Positions 42,530-51,909 of a DNA stretch of 64,000 nt are shown in pieces (positions within the stretch are counted from its first letter, which is position 1; each line of letters opens with the position of its first letter). The DNA comes from Hydrotalea sandarakina (GTDB taxonomy: Bacteria; Bacteroidota; Bacteroidia; Chitinophagales; Chitinophagaceae). The notes under the pieces are model-generated. The model made no database searches and had not been told where the DNA came from. It was given only the letters and a program-made list of their open reading frames with translations. The DNA lies in NCBI RefSeq assembly GCF_003254115.1, contig NZ_QKZV01000001.1, positions 1-64,000 on the forward strand, written 5' to 3'. The position numbers were made by a program, and so were the translations under genes.

Positions 42530-42928
42530 ATGGCAAAACAAATTTTTGAAACCAACACTTTTAAACGGCTTCGCAACCAATACCGTTTGGTAATTATTAA
42601 CGATGACACTTATGAGGAACTGGTAACCTTTAAATTATCTCGTTTAAGTGTTTATGTTGCCTTTAGCACCGCATTTGTATTATTGGTTACATTAACGGTA
42701 GCATTAATTGTATTTACGCCGCTAAAATATTATATTCCCGGATATGGGTCAAAAGAAAGTAGAACCGAGTTGCAGTTACTTCAAATGAAAACGGATTCCT
42801 TAGAACGTTCTATTCAATACAAAGATCAATATCTGGAAAGTTTAAAAAAGGTACTTTCCGGTAGCATGCCGGTGCAAAAAGATACTACTTCACTAACAAT
42901 ACCCAAAACTGACATTATTAAGGAATGA
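42530..42928 (+). CDS. Short membrane protein matching the N-terminus of M23 peptidases
   Basis: This 132-residue protein reads like the N-terminal region of Bacteroidota M23 (lysostaphin-type) peptidases: a basic start, Y-R-L-V-I-I-N-D-D-T-Y-E-E, one membrane helix (about 42-64) ending F-T-P-L-K-Y-Y-I-P-G-Y, then a short coiled coil. No peptidase domain or its zinc ligands follow. Its stop overlaps the atpZ start by four bases (ATGA). It may be a membrane-anchored cofactor or a truncated relative. Confidence 0.7.
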   Translation: MAKQIFETNTFKRLRNQYRLVIINDDTYEELVTFKLSRLSVYVAFSTAFVLLVTLTVALIVFTPLKYYIPGYGSKESRTELQLLQMKTDSLERSIQYKDQYLESLKKVLSGSMPVQKDTTSLTIPKTDIIKE

Positions 42929-43134
42929 AAACTCCTCAAAAAAATAAAAATTTGTTGTATGAGTATGCTGCATTTGGTAGTGAACTTATTATAACGCTGG
43001 CTATTGCTGTTTATGTAGGGTGGTGGATAGACAATAGATTGCATGTTAAAATACCCTTGTTGGTTTGGATATTGCCTTTATTGGTTATTATTGCATTAAT
43101 TGTGAAAGTTATTAAAGACACCAGCAAAAAGTAA
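42925..43134 (+). CDS. atpZ: AtpZ/AtpI-family membrane protein
   Basis: The 69-residue, two-helix protein has the family's Y-E-Y-A-A-F-G-S-E-L start and W-W-I-D-N-R between helices. AtpZ/AtpI proteins accompany F0F1 ATP synthase genes and help assemble the c-ring or carry magnesium and calcium. It overlaps the preceding gene by four bases and is two bases from the next. The expected atpB does not follow. Confidence 0.78.
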   Translation: MKTPQKNKNLLYEYAAFGSELIITLAIAVYVGWWIDNRLHVKIPLLVWILPLLVIIALIVKVIKDTSKK

Positions 43135-43136
43135 AT

Positions 43137-43538
43137 ATGCAACAAAAATCGGTATCGTTTTTAAAAAATATTGTCCCCCTGCTTATTGTATTTGTTGTAG
43201 TAAACATTTTATTGTTATTCCTGCATCATTTCATGAATACACATCAAATTAATGCTTGGGTAGTTTTTACTGCAAACGATTTATTGTTTATTGTTAGTTT
43301 ATTGAGCCTTTTTTTACATATACAAGCCACTCAAAAAAAATCGGCCATGCGTTCAGTTAATAATGTTATGTTGGCTTCGGTTATAAAATTATTGGTTTTA
43401 GGGGGCGCTGCTATTTTGTATTTAATAGCTGCAGGCAGTAACCGAAGTATTTATGCCATTTTAGTAGGGTTGGTGTTGTATATTGTTTACACAGCTATTG
43501 AAGTGTCAATTGCAACAAAAATAAATGGCAAAAAGTAG
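43137..43538 (+). CDS. Four-helix membrane protein, possible ATP synthase accessory protein
   Basis: The 133-residue protein has four hydrophobic segments (about 12-31, 42-61, 76-97, 105-126). In related Bacteroidota a protein of this size lies between atpZ and atpB, so an AtpI-like accessory role is inferred from position; sequence alone does not prove it. It starts two bases after the atpZ stop. Confidence 0.6.
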   Translation: MQQKSVSFLKNIVPLLIVFVVVNILLLFLHHFMNTHQINAWVVFTANDLLFIVSLLSLFLHIQATQKKSAMRSVNNVMLASVIKLLVLGGAAILYLIAAGSNRSIYAILVGLVLYIVYTAIEVSIATKINGKK

Positions 43539-43547
43539 AAAGTAATT

Positions 43548-44174
43548 ATGGCTGCAACGCAACATCCCATGCAGGCTTTAGCCGCTTTTTTACCTGATGG
43601 TTGTTTTGAATCCGTAGTAGAGTATTTAAATCATTATAAAGTTCATTTAACCATTACTAAAAAAAGAAAATCGGTTTTGGGTGATTATAGGCATGCTTCT
43701 ATGCATAGCCATCATGCAATAACCGTAAATGGCAATTTGAACAAATTTGAATTTTTAATTACGTTGTTACACGAACTGGCGCATTTATTAACCTTTGAAG
43801 CGTATGGCAACAGGGTAGAAGCGCATGGTAAAGAGTGGAAGATGTTTTACAGTAAGTTGTTATTGCATTTTACTGAAAAGAATATATTTCCGCCTGATAT
43901 TTTACTAGCCTTACAAAAAAGTATTCGTAACCCTTCGGCAACGGCAAATGGTGAAACAGAATTATTGATGGTATTACGCAAATACAATACAGTTACCCGA
44001 ACTGATATTTTATTGTTGGCCCAAGTTCCTGAAGGTGTAATTTTTAAAACAGAAAATGGTCGATTGTTTAAAAAGGGACCTAAGCGCAGAAAGCGATATG
44101 AGTGTATTGAAATTCATTCAGGTTTAAAATATGCTTTTAGTCCCATTTGCGAGGTTAAAATTCATAAACAATAA
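43548..44174 (+). CDS. SprT-like zinc metalloprotein
   Basis: The 208-residue protein has the zinc motif H-E-L-A-H at 75-79 and a further histidine in V-E-A-H-G-K-E-W, as in SprT/Spartan-type domains. Eukaryotic Spartan cleaves DNA-protein cross-links; bacterial SprT function is poorly known. The C-terminal part is basic (K-K-G-P-K-R-R-K-R) and may bind nucleic acid. It starts 9 bp after the AtpI-like gene, so the two may be cotranscribed. Confidence 0.85.
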   Translation: MAATQHPMQALAAFLPDGCFESVVEYLNHYKVHLTITKKRKSVLGDYRHASMHSHHAITVNGNLNKFEFLITLLHELAHLLTFEAYGNRVEAHGKEWKMFYSKLLLHFTEKNIFPPDILLALQKSIRNPSATANGETELLMVLRKYNTVTRTDILLLAQVPEGVIFKTENGRLFKKGPKRRKRYECIEIHSGLKYAFSPICEVKIHKQ

Positions 44175-44207
44175 AAAAGCTGATTAGCATTTTACTAACC
44201 AGCTTTT
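44175..44207. terminator. Bidirectional terminator between sprT-like gene and sucC
   Basis: An 8-bp stem AAAAGCTG/CAGCTTTT (44175-44182 with 44200-44207) extends inward with one mismatch. It begins directly after the SprT-like stop codon and lies 24 bp from the sucC stop. Confidence 0.8.
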
Positions 44208-44230
44208 CAATATATAAGTTGTTGTAAAAT

Positions 44231-45442
44231 TTATGCTACCGCTTTTTTCACTAAATCAGCCGCTTCACTTAATTCAATAGCTGATTGAACTTTTAAGCCG
44301 CTTTCATCAATTAATTTTTTAGCTTCAGCAGCATTGGTTCCTTGTAAGCGAACAATAATGGGGATATTAATATTTCCTAGTTTATTGTAAGCTTCAATCA
44401 CTCCGGCGGCAACCCTGTCGCAACGTACAATTCCACCAAAAATGTTAATGAGAATGGCTTTTACGTTAGGGTCTTTCATAATAATTTTAAAACCGGCTTC
44501 AACGGTTTGTGCATTTGCAGTACCACCTACGTCTAAGAAGTTAGCAGGTTCACCACCACTTAATTTAATCATATCCATGGTGGCCATGGCTAAACCAGCT
44601 CCATTCACCATACAGCCAACATTACCGTCTAATTTTACAAAGTTTAGGTTATACTGACCGGCTTCCACTTCTGTAGGATCTTCTTCTGTAATGTCGCGTA
44701 AAGCAGCTAAATCTGAATGGCGCATTAAAGCATTGTCATCCAAATTCATTTTACAATCTACCGCAATAATTTTATCGTCACTGGTTTTGAATAAGGGATT
44801 AATTTCCAACATTGAGCATTCAAGACCTAAGTACGCATTGTATAAATTGGTTACAAATTTTACGCAGTTTTTAAATGCCTCACCGGTTAAGCCGAAATTA
44901 AAAGCAATTTTTCTGGCTTGGAAGGGTAATAAACCGCCAGATGGGTGTACCCATTCTTTAAATATTTTTTCCGGTGTTTTATGGGCTACTTCTTCAATAT
45001 CAACGCCACCTTCGGTGCTGTACATAATTACATTTTGGCCCTTTGCTCTATCTAATAAAATGGATAAATAAAATTCTTTAACGGGGTTGGGGCCCGGATA
45101 ATAAACATCTTGCGCTACAAAAATTTTATTTACTTTTTTTCCGGCAGGTCCGGTTTGAACAGTTACTAAAGTACCACCCAAAATATTTTTAGCAATATTA
45201 GCAGCATCTTCAGCATTTTTTGCAACGGCAACACCTCTTTGTTCGGTGCCTACAATTTTACCTTTACCACGGCCACCGGCATGTATTTGGGCTTTAATAA
45301 CCGCAAAATTATTATTGGTTTGAGTTTTAATTTGTCTGTAAGCTTCTTCTGCTGCCATAACATTGTCAACAGCAATACCGTCTTGTACGGGAACATTGTA
45401 TTTTTTCAACAATTCTTTCGCCTGAAATTCATGTAAATTCAT
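44231..45442 (-). CDS. sucC: Succinate-CoA ligase (ADP-forming) subunit beta
   Basis: SucC, with SucD, converts succinyl-CoA and ADP to succinate and ATP in the TCA cycle. The 403-residue ATP-grasp protein begins [11 protein letters not shown] and has G-G-R-G-K-G-K, the metal-site M-L-E-I-N-P-L and C-terminal [13 protein letters not shown]. sucD is not adjacent. A near-consensus -7 element TATCTTCG lies upstream in the 73-bp gap before the DinB gene. Confidence 0.95.
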   Translation of the reverse strand: MNLHEFQAKELLKKYNVPVQDGIAVDNVMAAEEAYRQIKTQTNNNFAVIKAQIHAGGRGKGKIVGTEQRGVAVAKNAEDAANIAKNILGGTLVTVQTGPAGKKVNKIFVAQDVYYPGPNPVKEFYLSILLDRAKGQNVIMYSTEGGVDIEEVAHKTPEKIFKEWVHPSGGLLPFQARKIAFNFGLTGEAFKNCVKFVTNLYNAYLGLECSMLEINPLFKTSDDKIIAVDCKMNLDDNALMRHSDLAALRDITEEDPTEVEAGQYNLNFVKLDGNVGCMVNGAGLAMATMDMIKLSGGEPANFLDVGGTANAQTVEAGFKIIMKDPNVKAILINIFGGIVRCDRVAAGVIEAYNKLGNINIPIIVRLQGTNAAEAKKLIDESGLKVQSAIELSEAADLVKKAVA

Positions 45443-45515
45443 ACGTAACTATTTAGATTGCGAAGATAAGGTTTTTGTATGGGTAGATAAGGGCTTCGTA
45501 GTATTAAAAAAAGCT

Positions 45516-46031
45516 TTACTGTAAGTATTTTTCCTGCAATACTTTTTTGTGGTGCAATAAATGACCAAATAGCATAAAGCCCATAGCGTTTACAGTTACT
45601 TTATAGTTATTGGCGGTGCCTGAAAGAGATAGCATATCTTCAGTTAATGACATTAAAAACTGATTGCTTGATGCACGTAATGCTACCCATTCATCTTGTA
45701 AGCTTTTTAAAGTTCTATTACCGGCATTGGCTCTTTTGGCATACCATTCTTCATCAAAACCCGGTAGGCTTTTATTATCAGAACGAGCGAAGGTTAACAT
45801 TCTATAAACCATTATTCGTTCTGTATCAATAACATGTTGAAGAATATCTTTGGGTGTCCACTTCCCGGGTGCATAACTAAAATTTTCCTTATCAACCGGA
45901 AGGCTGGTATAAAACTCCTGTAATGAATTGCTGAAATTTTGCACCAATTCATGCATGTTATTACTGCCACCGGTTAATTGAATGTAATTTTCATAATAGG
46001 CAGGGTAATCGCCAACTAAAGGTCTGCTCAT
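45516..46031 (-). CDS. DinB-family putative metal-dependent protein
   Basis: The 171-residue helical-bundle protein of the DinB/YfiT type has W-T-P-K-D-I-L-Q-H-V-I-D-T-E-R (first metal histidine) and F-G-H-L-L-H-H (the paired C-terminal histidines). Family members include bacillithiol-related transferases and DinB stress proteins; which applies is unknown. It precedes sucC on the same strand by 73 bp. Confidence 0.82.
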   Translation of the reverse strand: MSRPLVGDYPAYYENYIQLTGGSNNMHELVQNFSNSLQEFYTSLPVDKENFSYAPGKWTPKDILQHVIDTERIMVYRMLTFARSDNKSLPGFDEEWYAKRANAGNRTLKSLQDEWVALRASSNQFLMSLTEDMLSLSGTANNYKVTVNAMGFMLFGHLLHHKKVLQEKYLQ

Positions 46032-46049
46032 ATTGTTCCATTATTTTGG

Positions 46050-47726
46050 TTAATTATTTTTTTTGTTTGAACGATTCTTTTCTGCCGCCCATTCCTTTTC
46101 CATGTTTTCAGCCATTTTTACTGCATTGGCTGCATTGATGATACCACCTGTTTTTGATAACGCATTAAATGCAATGGCTTGTTGGGTTCCCGGTTTAAAA
46201 TCGGCTAAAGTACTGTCGGGGTGCATGACTGATTGTAGTATAATTTGCTTTACTTGTAATGCTGTTAAATTTGGAAAGTAGGAACGTAATAAGGCCGCCA
46301 CACCGGTAACTATTGGTGCAGCCATACTGGTACCTTGTAAATTTCCATACTCGTTTTTGGTAGGTAAGGTTGAATAAATTTTTACCCCGGGTGCAAACAC
46401 ATCTACCTCTTTTGAACCATAATTACTGAAGTCGGCCGCTAAGCCTTGCCCCATAGATGGGTCATTACTGGCACCAACAGTAATAACATTGTTTGCGGTT
46501 CCATTTTGAAACAAGTAATGCGGATTTGGATAATTTTCCTTTGTGTCAATATTGGCTGATTCATTACCTGCAGCATGAATAATTAATACATCTTTTTGCT
46601 CGGCATAGCGCATAGCACTATCAACCCAATATTTCTGTGGGGAATATGATTTGCCAAAACTCATGTTAATAACTTTCGCCCCATTATTCACAGCATAAAA
46701 AATGCCCAAAGCAACATCTTTATCGTATTCATCCCCATCTGGTACTACTCTTACCATCATTACTTTTACATTGTCGGCAATGCCATCCATACCAATGCCA
46801 TTATTACGCTGTGCAGCAATTATACCGGTAACGTGTGTGCCATGCATGGGGTCGGGACCCATTACATCGGGGTTACCATAATATTTGTCGTTAATATCGT
46901 TATAATTGTCCTTAATAATTTTGCTTCTGTAATTTATGGGCGGGGTATTTTTTTCATTCAAAGCATCTTGTTTCCCCTCAATATATTCCTTTAATTCATT
47001 AATTACGGTTGTATTTTTTTCTTCAGGATCAATGCCTACCATTTTCATTAAAGTTAAATAACCATACTTTGCTTTTTTCCCTTCGGGTGAAGAAGGCTCA
47101 AAACTTTCAAGTTGGGTGCAATTGAAGACATTTTTACCCATTTCTTGTTGAAGAATTGAGTCATTTTTTTTGATGGAATTTAGGGTGATATTTAAAAAGT
47201 TAATTTCCATTTGGTCGTCGCCTGATTTATTCATTTCATCGGCTGCCATTTTCCAAATGCGGTATTCATATTTTTGTTTGGCAGAAAGTACAGTAGTATC
47301 TACTTTCTTCCCATCAAATTCATCTTTAAATTGATAATATACTCTTGAGCGTTCATCGCCCGCCTTTTTAATATTTTCTCCATCTTTGTTTCCTAAAAAA
47401 TTCCACCCGTAAACATCATCTACATAACCATTATGGTCATCATCAATGCCGTTGCCTGGAATTTCTTTCGGATTATGCCATAAAATACCTTTCAGGTCTT
47501 CATGTGTAGTATCTACGCCGGAATCTAAAACAGCTACAATTACCGGTTTCGATTGAATGTGGTGGTCTTTTAAATATTGGTAGGCTTCATTTAAACTAAT
47601 GCCATAATATTTGTCTTTTGTTGCATCTAATAAATGCCAACCTTTGGGTACTGCACTTTTTTGGGCATTTGCACTAAGGCTAAACAGCAACACAATCGTT
47701 AGCAGTCGAAAATAAAGTTTAGTCAT
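46050..47726 (-). CDS. Secreted S8 (subtilisin-family) peptidase with large insertion
   Basis: The 558-residue subtilase has a signal peptide ending A-N-A-Q at 22. The triad is D68 (A-V-L-D-S-G-V-D), H295 (M-H-G-T-H-V) and S467 (G-T-S-M-A-A-P), with N388 in the oxyanion stretch A-A-G-N-E. About 225 residues separate D68 and H295, against 30-40 in typical subtilisins, so a mainly helical charged insertion (about 110-275) is present. No C-terminal sorting domain is visible. It is probably an envelope or secreted protease. Confidence 0.9.
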   Translation of the reverse strand: MTKLYFRLLTIVLLFSLSANAQKSAVPKGWHLLDATKDKYYGISLNEAYQYLKDHHIQSKPVIVAVLDSGVDTTHEDLKGILWHNPKEIPGNGIDDDHNGYVDDVYGWNFLGNKDGENIKKAGDERSRVYYQFKDEFDGKKVDTTVLSAKQKYEYRIWKMAADEMNKSGDDQMEINFLNITLNSIKKNDSILQQEMGKNVFNCTQLESFEPSSPEGKKAKYGYLTLMKMVGIDPEEKNTTVINELKEYIEGKQDALNEKNTPPINYRSKIIKDNYNDINDKYYGNPDVMGPDPMHGTHVTGIIAAQRNNGIGMDGIADNVKVMMVRVVPDGDEYDKDVALGIFYAVNNGAKVINMSFGKSYSPQKYWVDSAMRYAEQKDVLIIHAAGNESANIDTKENYPNPHYLFQNGTANNVITVGASNDPSMGQGLAADFSNYGSKEVDVFAPGVKIYSTLPTKNEYGNLQGTSMAAPIVTGVAALLRSYFPNLTALQVKQIILQSVMHPDSTLADFKPGTQQAIAFNALSKTGGIINAANAVKMAENMEKEWAAEKNRSNKKNN

Positions 47727-47821
47727 GTATATGTTTTTTACAGCAGATGAAAAGTTGCATAAAATTGCAACTTTCGCAAAGTTCTTATTAAAGTAGGAAA
47801 TTGTATGAATTCCTAAACTGT

Positions 47822-47843
47822 TTTAGCTTATTGTTAAGCTAAA
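47822..47843. other. Perfect 9-bp hairpin between cupin and subtilase genes
   Basis: TTTAGCTTA and TAAGCTAAA flank a TTGT loop, with no T-run on the minus strand. It is either a weak terminator of the cupin gene or an operator about 96 bp upstream of the subtilase. Confidence 0.5.
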
Positions 47844-47850
47844 TATTGTA

Positions 47851-48177
47851 TTATAGCGCTTTATAGTCTTCCCGTTCGGGATAAAAAACATCTAATAAAC
47901 TACAATTTGTAATAGCCAATCCCTCATGCGGAACATTGGGTGGAATAACCATTACCTGCCCGGGCTGTAAGGTATAGGCAATGCCATCTACCGTTAATTG
48001 AAATGTTCCCTCCAATACATGTGCAATTTGTTGGTGGGGGTGATGGTGTAAACCTAAATGGCTACCCGCCTTAACTTGCAAATAGGAAAAAGTGTTTGTG
48101 CCGGTGTGAATAAAACGAGCTTTATATCCCGGCACAATTTCTTTTTCAGGTAAATGGTTTAATTCTATTAATGGCAT
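47851..48177 (-). CDS. Cupin-domain protein
   Basis: This 108-residue single-domain cupin has metal ligands in H-H-H-P-H (44-48) and a later H in P-P-N-V-P-H. Such small cupins are isomerases, dioxygenases or sensors; the reaction is unknown. It starts 9 bp after the aldehyde dehydrogenase stop and is probably cotranscribed with it, suggesting a role in the same catabolic step. Confidence 0.85.
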   Translation of the reverse strand: MPLIELNHLPEKEIVPGYKARFIHTGTNTFSYLQVKAGSHLGLHHHPHQQIAHVLEGTFQLTVDGIAYTLQPGQVMVIPPNVPHEGLAITNCSLLDVFYPEREDYKAL

Positions 48178-48186
48178 AGTGGCTAA

Positions 48187-49710
48187 TTATAATTCAAATG
48201 TTATACCCTGTGCTAAAGGAAGTTGTGTACCCCAATTAATGGTATTAGTTTGGCGACGCATGTAAGCTTTCCAGGCATCACTACCACTTTCACGCCCACC
48301 GCCGGTTTCTTTTTCACCTCCAAAAGCGCCACCAATTTCGGCACCACTGGTTCCAATATTTACATTGGCTATTCCACAATCACTGCCTGCATGTGATAAG
48401 AAAGCTTCTGCTTCACGAAGGTTTAAAGTCATAATGGCTGAGGATAAGCCTTGTGGTACTTGATTTTGTATTTCAATGGCTTCATCCAAAGTTTTGTAAG
48501 GCATTATGTAAAGGATAGGGGCAAATGTTTCGTGATGCACAATAGGCATATTCGGTTGTACCTCAGCTATACAAGGTTTTACATAACAACCACTTTCAAA
48601 GCCAGTGCCTTCCATAACGCCACCCGGAACAATAAACTTGCCACCTTGTTGTTGACATTGTTCAATGGCATGTAAATATAGTTGAACAGCAGTTTTATCA
48701 ATTAATGGTCCTACATGGTTTTCCGGTTGTAATGGGTTACCAATTTTTAATTGTTGGTAAGCTTTCACCAACTTGTTTTTAAACGTTTCATAAACTGATT
48801 CGTGAATAATTAAGCGGCGAGTGGTGGTGCATCTTTGCCCTGCTGTTCCTACGGCACCGAATAAGCAACCCAATAAGGCCATGTCTAAGTCGGCGTGTTG
48901 AGAAATAATAATAGCATTATTTCCACCCAATTCTAAAATACATTTACCTAAACGAGCAGCAACAGCTGTATTTAGGGCTTTGCCCATTCTTGTTGAACCG
49001 GTTGCACTAATTAAGGGAATTCGGGTATCATGGCTTAACCATTCGCCCACGGTTTTATCGCCTTGAACCAAACAACTTACCCCTTCAGGTACATGGTTTT
49101 TAGCAAAAACATCAGCTACAATTTTTTGAACGGCAATACTGCACAATGGGGTTTTTTCACTGGGTTTCCAAATACATACATTACCACAAACCCAAGCTAT
49201 GGCCGTATTCCAACTCCAAACTGCAACGGGGAAGTTAAATGAAGAAATAATGCCCACGATGCCTAATGGGTGCCATTGCTCATACATTCGATGATTAGGC
49301 CTTTCGCTATGCATGGTTAGGCCGTATAGTTGGCGCGATAATCCAACGGCAAAGTCGCATATGTCAATCATTTCCTGTACTTCACCCATTCCTTCCTGCA
49401 GGCTTTTTCCCATTTCAAAACTTACCAGTTTACCCAGGTTTTCTTTATTGGCTCGCAGCGACTCACCCAATTGGCGAACAATTTCGCCACGCTTTGGGGC
49501 AGGCCAATTACGCCAAATTTTAAATGCCGAAGCAGCTTTGTGAACAACGGCCTCATAAGCCTCTTTGTCAGTGGCAGTAACAGTAGCTATTAAAGAACCA
49601 TTTACGGGTGTAAAACTTTGTATTTCGCTTCCATAACTGGTTAGCCATTCATTTCCGGTTGAAGTACCCATATTGGTGGGTTCAATGTGCAGCAATCTGA
49701 TGAAATCCAT
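48187..49710 (-). CDS. Aldehyde dehydrogenase, ALDH7/antiquitin-like
   Basis: The 507-residue enzyme has catalytic C294 (G-Q-R-C-T-T-T) and base E260 (L-E-L-G-G-N-N). S-S-F-N-F-P-V-A-V-W-S-W-N and W-K-P-S-E-K-T-P-L resemble the ALDH7 group, which oxidises 2-aminoadipic semialdehyde from lysine breakdown. The first 13 residues may be untranslated: a second ATG (residue 14, M-G-T-S-T-G) at 49671 is an alternative start. A terminator from the preceding regulator gene lies upstream. Confidence 0.88.
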   Translation of the reverse strand: MDFIRLLHIEPTNMGTSTGNEWLTSYGSEIQSFTPVNGSLIATVTATDKEAYEAVVHKAASAFKIWRNWPAPKRGEIVRQLGESLRANKENLGKLVSFEMGKSLQEGMGEVQEMIDICDFAVGLSRQLYGLTMHSERPNHRMYEQWHPLGIVGIISSFNFPVAVWSWNTAIAWVCGNVCIWKPSEKTPLCSIAVQKIVADVFAKNHVPEGVSCLVQGDKTVGEWLSHDTRIPLISATGSTRMGKALNTAVAARLGKCILELGGNNAIIISQHADLDMALLGCLFGAVGTAGQRCTTTRRLIIHESVYETFKNKLVKAYQQLKIGNPLQPENHVGPLIDKTAVQLYLHAIEQCQQQGGKFIVPGGVMEGTGFESGCYVKPCIAEVQPNMPIVHHETFAPILYIMPYKTLDEAIEIQNQVPQGLSSAIMTLNLREAEAFLSHAGSDCGIANVNIGTSGAEIGGAFGGEKETGGGRESGSDAWKAYMRRQTNTINWGTQLPLAQGITFEL

Positions 49711-49757
49711 AACTGATTATTTTGGGTATGCAAGGTAAGTTAAAATATAGGTATCAA

Positions 49758-49799
49758 AAAAGGTATTGCCCAGATTGCGATCAATCAGCAATACCTTTT
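49758..49799 (-). terminator. Terminator of the LytS/LytTR operon
   Basis: A perfect 12-bp stem AAAAGGTATTGC/GCAATACCTTTT (49758-49769 with 49788-49799) is followed on the minus strand by a T-run (CCTTTTTTG). It lies 114 bp beyond the regulator stop codon and 48 bp before the dehydrogenase start. Confidence 0.85.
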
Positions 49800-49912
49800 A
49801 TTAAATGTAACCCTGCATGAAAATAAAACAGTTTGAAACTGATGTAAAGTTGAGAACAATGGTTGAACAATAAATATTTGATAGGTGAAAACGGGAAAAT
49901 TACCGATGAATT

Positions 49913-50605
49913 TTAGTTGTGTTGTTTGCTTAGAAGCAAATCGTACACATCGGAATAACTACTGCCGATAGGTATTTCTTTTCCTGCTACATAAATTTTG
50001 TTCTTATTAAATTTTTCAACTTTACTAATGGGAATTATGTAGGAACGATGTACCCGTACAAACTCCTTTTCAGGCAATTTTTCTTGCATATTTTTCAATG
50101 TCATTAAAGTTAAAACAGGGTAGGGTTTAATGTGAATTTTAATGTAGTCATCCAATGCTTCAATTAACTCAATATCCTTTAAATTTATTTTCATCATTTC
50201 ATAGTTCACTTTCACATAAATAGAATTCAACTGTAATTCTTGTGAACTTAGAAACTCTTGGTACTCATTGGCTTTGTAGGCAGCTTTTAAAAAACGATTA
50301 TAATCAAATGGCTTTAATAAATAATCAATGGCATCTACATTAAATCCCTCAACTGCAAAATCTTTAAAAGCCGTTGTAAAAATTACCAACGGTTTATTGG
50401 TTAAGTTTTTATACAGTTGAAGTCCATTTATATCGGGCATTTGAATATCTAAAAACAATAAATCAATTTTATTTTCTTGTAAATAGGTAATGGCTTCTTT
50501 TGGGTTTGTGAAGGTTTTTTCTAATTGTAAAAAGGGAATTTTGGCGCAATACTGTGCTATAATTTGTAAGGCTAAAGGTTCATCATCTATGGCTATACAT
50601 TTCAT
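49913..50605 (-). CDS. LytTR-family response regulator
   Basis: The 230-residue regulator has a receiver domain with acidic D-D-E near 7-9, phosphoacceptor D53 (F-L-D-I-Q-M-P) and K98 (L-L-K-P-F). A LytTR DNA-binding domain (about 120-228) with V-R-V-H-R-S-Y-I-I-P follows. It is probably phosphorylated by the adjacent LytS-type kinase. Its targets are unknown, and no LytTR target repeats were sought genome-wide. Confidence 0.92.
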   Translation of the reverse strand: MKCIAIDDEPLALQIIAQYCAKIPFLQLEKTFTNPKEAITYLQENKIDLLFLDIQMPDINGLQLYKNLTNKPLVIFTTAFKDFAVEGFNVDAIDYLLKPFDYNRFLKAAYKANEYQEFLSSQELQLNSIYVKVNYEMMKINLKDIELIEALDDYIKIHIKPYPVLTLMTLKNMQEKLPEKEFVRVHRSYIIPISKVEKFNKNKIYVAGKEIPIGSSYSDVYDLLLSKQHN

Positions 50606-50657
50606 AATGCTTCATTTTTCGGTTAATTAAATATTCGGTTAGATAGCAACAAGACTA

Positions 50658-51821
50658 TTATACTATTTTCAAAAGTGTTAATGTAACCCTAAATGTATTT
50701 TTTTCTTTTTCAATGGTAAGTTTATGCATGTCGGGATACAATAGCGCTAATCTTCTTTCTACATTTTTTATTCCTATTCCTGTGGTTTCGGTAAGCGTAT
50801 TTCCCGCATTTGCAGCAATAGAATTTTCTACTGAAAATACTATTGAATTTTCTTTAATATTTAAATTAATATGAATAAATGAATTTTCAACAGTACTTAC
50901 CCCATATTTAAACGCATTTTCAACAAATGGAATAAACAGTAATGGTGCTACTTTTTGATTGGTAATGGTTCCGTTAATATTAACGTTTAATGCTACATTA
51001 TCTGTAAGCCTAACTTTTTGCAGCTCAATATAATCGTTTAAAAAATCAATTTCGCTTTGAATGGGTACCCAGTCGTATTTTGTTTCCGTTAAAATGTACC
51101 GCATAATGGCCGACAGTTTTAAGATGGCTGAGGCCGTTTTATCGCTACCGGTAATGGCAAGCGAATAAATGTTATTGAGTGTATTAAAAAAGAAATGTGG
51201 ATTGATTTGTGTTTTTAAAAATGATAATTCTGTTCGAAGCATTTCTTTTTCAATTTCTTCTTTTGTTTGTTCAACTTTTAGCCATTGTTGTAATAAAGAA
51301 ATGCTTAAGCCTACTGCCAAAACCAATAAAAATATGGCTTCACGCCCCGGAAAATAACGGTTGTTTCGGCGTTTGTTCATATTATCGGACCGCATTGGGG
51401 GTGGATATTGTTTACGCCATTCAGCATTATTTGGGGTGTCATTTTTTGAATAATTGGCTGTGTCAAATCGCCTATACTCAGGTCTAAACTCGCTTCTTAT
51501 TTTTGTCTCTGTTGTGTTGTTGAGCCAAAGCGATATCTGTCTTGGAACATTTGTAAAACCATACATGCAAATGCCTACTATAATTACATAAATAATCCAC
51601 CTTTTTTTAAACAATAATTTAGGAATAAGCAATAGGGTGTTAAAATAATAAAATATTAATAAATATAAGTTTATTACAATGTAGAGGGTTAAAATATATT
51701 TACTAACCTGTTCAGGAATATCTTTGGGTTGCGGTGAGAAAATATAGGGTAATAGGAAAAATGAGGCCCAGGCAACAATATGAAGTAATACAATGATGAT
51801 TTTTTTTGAGCTTTTCGCCAT
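50658..51821 (-). CDS. LytS/YehU-type sensor histidine kinase
   Basis: The 387-residue membrane kinase has three N-terminal helices, an extended polar charged region (about 101-160), a fourth helix, then a His_kinase domain with H209 in I-N-P-H-F-F-F-N-T-L-N-N-I-Y-S. The ATPase N-box and G-I-G-I-K-N-V-E-R-R-L follow. It phosphorylates the LytTR regulator downstream, 52 bp away. The signal is not identifiable. Confidence 0.92.
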   Translation of the reverse strand: MAKSSKKIIIVLLHIVAWASFFLLPYIFSPQPKDIPEQVSKYILTLYIVINLYLLIFYYFNTLLLIPKLLFKKRWIIYVIIVGICMYGFTNVPRQISLWLNNTTETKIRSEFRPEYRRFDTANYSKNDTPNNAEWRKQYPPPMRSDNMNKRRNNRYFPGREAIFLLVLAVGLSISLLQQWLKVEQTKEEIEKEMLRTELSFLKTQINPHFFFNTLNNIYSLAITGSDKTASAILKLSAIMRYILTETKYDWVPIQSEIDFLNDYIELQKVRLTDNVALNVNINGTITNQKVAPLLFIPFVENAFKYGVSTVENSFIHINLNIKENSIVFSVENSIAANAGNTLTETTGIGIKNVERRLALLYPDMHKLTIEKEKNTFRVTLTLLKIV

Positions 51822-51909
51822 ATGAAAAAATTGCTTTGGCTAAAGCTAAATTAATAGTGTAAGATACACGAAATTTTTTCGGGTGAAATAATTAAACTGT
51901 CGGTAAATG

